A stretch of 35,124 bases of DNA. Source: JBCCGR01 sp039029195. Its GTDB lineage: Bacteria > Pseudomonadota > Alphaproteobacteria > Rhizobiales > Rhizobiaceae. Made by a program: the position numbers and the translations under genes. Below the pieces are notes generated by a model. That model was not told where the DNA came from. It ran no database searches and saw only the letters and a list, made by a program, of their open reading frames with translations. How positions within the stretch are numbered: the first letter of the stretch is position 1; every line of letters begins with the position of its first letter. The DNA lies in contig JBCCGR010000048.1 in the NCBI GenBank assembly GCA_039029195.1, positions 1 through 35,124 of the forward strand, written 5' to 3'. Below, one piece after another: positions 32,406 to 35,124 of this stretch.

Positions 32406-33320
32406 ATGGACCCATTGGAAGGCGTCAGCACCTTCGTTACTGTCGTGGATGCCCAGAGTTTCTCTGGTGCTGCCAAAACACTGAGGCGCTCGAAGGCCGC
32501 TGTCAGCCTGCAAATCAAGAAGCTGGAAGAACGATTGGGTGTGCGGCTTCTAAACCGAACAACACGGCGGTTGTCTCTCACCAATGAAGGGCGCAGCTAT
32601 GTGGAACATTGTCGCCGAATTCTGGAAGAAGCGAATGAAGCCGAAGAACTGCTGAACAGTACTAAGGCGGCTCCCAAAGGTTTGCTACGCATAAATGCGC
32701 CCATGTCGTTTGGCATTCAGCATCTGGGCGATGCCGTCGCCGATTTCATGCTTCGGAATCCGGAAGTTGAGGTTGACCTTGTTCTGAACGATCAAGTCGT
32801 TGACCTTCTGGAAAATGGCTTTGACATGGCCATACGCATAGCAAACTTGCCTGATTCAAGTCTTGTGGCCCGACGCTTGGCTCCATGCAGACGCATTGTG
32901 GCGGCTACGCCTGAATATTGGAACAGACACGGTCGTCCTTCTCATCCAAATGACCTCAAATCTCACAACGTGTTGCTCTATGATTATCTTGAGGAGCGCG
33001 ATGCTTGGATGTTCAAGGGAAATGATGGCCGGCAATTCAAGGTCCAGCTGACGGGCAATCTCCGCGCCAACAATGGCGACGTCATGGTCGCAGCCGTTCG
33101 CAAGGGTCTTGGCGTCGATATGATGCCGACATTCTTTTGCTGCGATGATCTCCGAAACGGTCGGTTAGAGGTCGTTCTTCAAGACTTCGAAAACGACCCT
33201 ATAAGTGTCTATGCCGTCTACCCCCACAGGCGGCATCTCTCCACCAAGGTACGTGTGTTTGTAGACTTTCTAGCGGACCGCTTCAAGGGGCGACCCTATT
33301 GGGATGATTGGGACAAATGA
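32406..33320 (+). CDS. LysR-family transcriptional regulator
   Basis: A 304-residue regulator. The helix-turn-helix is in AQSFSGAAKTLRRSKAAVSLQIKKLEERLGVRLLNRTTRRLSLT, and the effector domain begins near residue 90 (GLLRINAPMSFGIQHL), typical of the CrgA/AaeR-like branch that commonly controls quinone or aldehyde detoxification genes. AGGA lies upstream of the ATG. It is divergent from azoR and pirin and convergent with the GST gene. Control of azoR-pirin is inferred from layout and from the palindrome. Confidence 0.92.
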   Translation: MDPLEGVSTFVTVVDAQSFSGAAKTLRRSKAAVSLQIKKLEERLGVRLLNRTTRRLSLTNEGRSYVEHCRRILEEANEAEELLNSTKAAPKGLLRINAPMSFGIQHLGDAVADFMLRNPEVEVDLVLNDQVVDLLENGFDMAIRIANLPDSSLVARRLAPCRRIVAATPEYWNRHGRPSHPNDLKSHNVLLYDYLEERDAWMFKGNDGRQFKVQLTGNLRANNGDVMVAAVRKGLGVDMMPTFFCCDDLRNGRLEVVLQDFENDPISVYAVYPHRRHLSTKVRVFVDFLADRFKGRPYWDDWDK

Positions 33321-33351
33321 GAGATAGGCATGGATCTGACAAAGTTGTTTC

Positions 33352-34068
33352 CTAAGACTTCACATCTGATGCAAACCTAGCCGCATTCTCTTGCAGGAAC
33401 TGGCTTTCATCTGCCTGTCCCCAAAATGCTGGTTGCGCCTTAGGAATAGTCAGAGCGTTTTGAACAGCAGGTCGTTCTTCGATGCGATCGAACCAAACTT
33501 TTAAGTTGTCCAGGCCATCAGTCGAAACCTTGGCCCAAACATAGGCGCGCGCCCAAGGGTAAGTAGCCATGTCCGCAATAGTGTATTGATCCGCAGCAAG
33601 CCAATCTCGTCCCTCAAGCCTTGTGTCCAGTACCTCTAACAACCTGCGGGTCTCATCCACATATCGCTTGATTGAGAAGGGTTCTTCCTGCCTATTGGGT
33701 GCAGCAATTCGCTGGAAATACATGGCCTGACCCATCATGGGCCCAATGCCTCCCATTTGAAACATCAGCCATTGCAATGTCTCGGATTTGCCGTTGGGAT
33801 CATCGGGCAAAAACCTCCCGTATTTCTCAGCCAGATACCAAAGGATTGCCCCACTTTCGAAAACAGCGAAATCATCATTCGAGCGATCCACAATCGTTGG
33901 TATGCGTCCATTCGGGTTGAGCTTCAGATAATCAGGCGCTTTCTGCTCTTTCTTGGCAAAGTCGATGAATGTCAGATCATAGTGAACACCGGCTTCTTCC
34001 AGAAAGATCACCGGTTTGTAGCCATTCATGGTGGCTGCTGTGTAGAGATGAATATCCTTTGTCGTCAT
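33352..34068 (-). CDS. glutathione S-transferase family protein
   Basis: A 238-residue protein with an N-terminal thioredoxin-like domain (HLYTAATMNGYKPVIFLEEAGVHYDLTFIDF, then NPNGRIPTIVD and the glutathione-contact VFESGAILWYLAEKYG) and an all-helical C-terminal domain containing YTIADMATYPWAR. The N-terminal Thr/Asn around residues 10-15 stands where YfcG/Ure2p-like GSTs use Thr and Asn, so a disulfide-bond oxidoreductase-like activity is possible. It is divergent from the HxlR gene, which probably regulates it. Confidence 0.9.
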   Translation of the reverse strand: MTTKDIHLYTAATMNGYKPVIFLEEAGVHYDLTFIDFAKKEQKAPDYLKLNPNGRIPTIVDRSNDDFAVFESGAILWYLAEKYGRFLPDDPNGKSETLQWLMFQMGGIGPMMGQAMYFQRIAAPNRQEEPFSIKRYVDETRRLLEVLDTRLEGRDWLAADQYTIADMATYPWARAYVWAKVSTDGLDNLKVWFDRIEERPAVQNALTIPKAQPAFWGQADESQFLQENAARFASDVKS

Positions 34069-34121
34069 GAGTTAGTCCTTCAAATTCTGCAGGGGATGCC
34101 GTAGTTGGAAAAATGAGGACT

Positions 34122-34148
34122 TTGATATAGAAAAACAACCAGTATACT
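34122..34148 (+). promoter_or_regulatory. promoter candidate of the hxlR gene
   Basis: TTGATA at 34122-34127 and TATACT at 34143-34148 are separated by 15 bases, slightly short for sigma-70. The -10 lies in the 8-bp palindrome AGTATACT (34141-34148), which could be a repressor contact. Confidence 0.4.
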
Positions 34149-34171
34149 TTTTGTAACCCAGTGTTGAAGCG

Positions 34172-34546
34172 ATGAAAGCCAAAGTCAGCGAAGATGCTAA
34201 AGGTCGAAAGACCGTATCTGAACCGTGTGCCGAGCCATGCGCCATAGAGCAAGGTATGCGAGTGCTTGGAGGAAAATGGACTGGGTCCATCCTTTGGCAT
34301 TTGAAGGACGAACCAGTCCGCTTCAACGACCTTGCAAGAATGATTGGTGGCGCGAGCAAGAAGATGATCACAGACCGTCTGCGCCATCTTGAAGAGCACG
34401 GTCTCATCACACGTGAAGTGATGCCGACAGCACCCGTCTCAGTTCAGTATAGCATCACCGACTATGGCCGAACCGCCTTGGGGGCACTTGATCTTCTGCG
34501 AGCTTGGGCGGAGCCACACATGTCGGGATCGAGTGACACCAAATGA
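34172..34546 (+). CDS. HxlR-family transcriptional regulator with two N-terminal cysteines
   Basis: A 124-residue winged-helix regulator. GMRVLGGKWTGSILWHLKDEPVRFNDLARMIGGASKKMITDRLRHLEEHGLITREVMPTAPVSVQYSITDYG is the complete HxlR domain. Two cysteines (C19, C23) precede it. In related proteins such as YodB and HypR, N-terminal cysteines sense quinones or disulfide stress by forming thiol adducts or disulfides. The adjoining GST gene supports a thiol-stress role; this is inferred. No strong ribosome site is seen. Confidence 0.9.
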   Translation: MKAKVSEDAKGRKTVSEPCAEPCAIEQGMRVLGGKWTGSILWHLKDEPVRFNDLARMIGGASKKMITDRLRHLEEHGLITREVMPTAPVSVQYSITDYGRTALGALDLLRAWAEPHMSGSSDTK

Positions 34547-34684
34547 CATCGATCCGCCTTGCCACTTATGGATCATTGGTATCGGCTCGATGCCTTCGAA
34601 GGAGAGGGCTATCGACGAGGATCTGTTGTCATTCAAACACCAGATGGTGAAGTCGAGGCTCAGATATTCGCTCTGAACCACTAG
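34544..34684 (+). pseudogene. fragment of a gamma-glutamylcyclotransferase (AIG2)-like gene
   Basis: The frame ending at 34682-34684 reads HRSALPLMDHWYRLDAFEGE followed by GYRRGSVVIQTPDGEVEAQIFAL. The LDAFEGEGYRR segment is the conserved C-terminal block of GGCT/AIG2-like proteins, including the usual active-site glutamate. The N-terminal two-thirds are missing: a stop codon precedes the fragment directly after the HxlR gene. Only about 45 codons remain, so it is a remnant, or at most a very short ORF from 34568. Confidence 0.45.
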
Positions 34685-34995
34685 TTGCTGACAGGAGTTT
34701 TGCGTGGTGGTGCCTAGGCAATGCAGACATTGAACGAGAAGAAATAAACGGCAAGGAAGGGCTCCAAGCGGCCATTGATCCTGCCCTAGCTTCAAATGCG
34801 AAACAGTTTCGTTTTTCACTGGTTCGTCATCTTGGTAGCCCATATCTGAAAAGCGCAATCGTTGCGTTTTTGGCAACTAGGGCGAAGCCGGACATTGTGT
34901 CCGATTTGTTGCTTGCTTGAATGCTCCCTAAGCCGCCTTTGCCACGTCCGGTATTGCCCCGGTTTCAGGAGCCTTTGTCGGTTTGTCCAGCCGCC
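34685..34995. other. intergenic remnant region before the transposase fragment
   Basis: No gene recognised on either strand. A 6-bp perfect stem (CGGACA, TTG loop, TGTCCG) lies at 34889-34903. The left end of the IS element should be within about 34910-34995, but I cannot identify a terminal repeat. Confidence 0.4.
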
Positions 34996-35124
34996 TTATG
35001 TCGGGCCATTTTTTGAGATTGTTTCCGGTCCGGTCGGGCGCATGTTCAGTGAACGGTGTGGCCTGATGTGATTTTACTGTTTCAGCCATGTGTTGATGAC
35101 GATCTGAGCCTGTTTGGTGGTTGC
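34996..35124 (-). pseudogene. DDE transposase C-terminal fragment with an internal stop (IS3-like)
   Basis: From the right edge the minus strand reads ATTKQAQIVINTWLKQ, a TAA stop at 35074-35076, then NHIRPHRSLNMRPTGPETIS and a short tail to the stop at 34996. This is the integrase-core C-terminus of IS3-family-like transposases, where the usual sequence is QYNHIRPH; the stop sits in place of the tyrosine codon. The change, if real, inactivates the protein. The rest of the element lies beyond the window. Confidence 0.65.

Noticed and set aside
34439..34876. Minus-strand open frame of 145 codons near the right end
   Set aside because: It overlaps the hxlR end and the GGCT remnant, has no recognisable domain and is probably chance.
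1..35124. CRISPR arrays, tRNA or rRNA genes, toxin-antitoxin or phage-defence genes
   Set aside because: I looked for regularly spaced repeats, tRNA-like cloverleaf ends and typical defence proteins and saw none; a tRNA or CRISPR scan would settle this.

Overview
The window reads as the chromosome of an alphaproteobacterium. A marine or soil Hyphomicrobiales/Rhodobacterales-type genome would fit, judged from gene families such as the aggregation factor core protein, the TctA-TctB fusion, and the DCC, DUF427 and YdeI proteins, and from decayed intergenic repeats. This is a judgement from protein character, not from a search. It looks like an accessory or metabolic-island region. A tyrosine recombinase tail lies at the left edge and a decayed DDE transposase tail at the right edge.

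Layout. (1) 1-4832: integrase end, then an ABC exporter operon (ATPase, large FtsX-type permease, secreted AttH/CrtC lipocalin-like protein) with overlapping genes. (2) 5108-9140: secreted FAS1 protein and aggregation factor core protein separated by a strong hairpin, then a run of small genes (membrane protein, YdeI/OmpD-associated protein, DCC thiol-disulfide protein, DUF427 protein, membrane protein). (3) 9448-14603: YcaC-like hydrolase and pirin opposite a LysR regulator; a second LysR regulator opposite an NmrA-type protein and a DUF1772 membrane protein. (4) 14651-18519: a TetR repressor opposite a five-gene redox operon (quinone-reductase-like flavoprotein, 62-aa protein, NAD(P)-binding protein, cupin, quinone-oxidoreductase-like MDR protein). 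Two palindromes flank a good sigma-70-like promoter there. (5) 18799-28236: a tricarboxylate uptake and catabolism locus: PrpF-family isomerase, TctA-TctB fused permease, TctC binding protein, TctD/TctE-like two-component system, a 46-aa protein, a TcuA-like FAD dehydrogenase and a D-2-hydroxyacid dehydrogenase. (6) 28940-34546: a MarR regulator opposite an NAD(P)-binding protein and a frameshifted membrane-protein gene; pirin and FMN azoreductase opposite a LysR; GST opposite a two-cysteine HxlR regulator. (7) 34547-35124: gene remnants.

How it works together. Two themes dominate. One is a set of regulator/oxidoreductase pairs, each with its own palindromic intergenic site, suggesting independently sensed responses to quinones, electrophiles or other redox-active compounds. 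The other is a dedicated locus for a tricarboxylic acid. The sensor kinase and response regulator probably switch on uptake (TctC plus TctAB), and PrpF, the FAD dehydrogenase and the hydroxyacid dehydrogenase then process the substrate. Tricarballylate, an aconitate isomer or a related hydroxylated or unsaturated tricarboxylate is plausible. This catabolic locus is the best candidate for something not fully described: the gene combination, the fused permease, the 11-bp direct repeats before the response regulator and a shared 9-bp word before the dehydrogenase operon point to one regulon.
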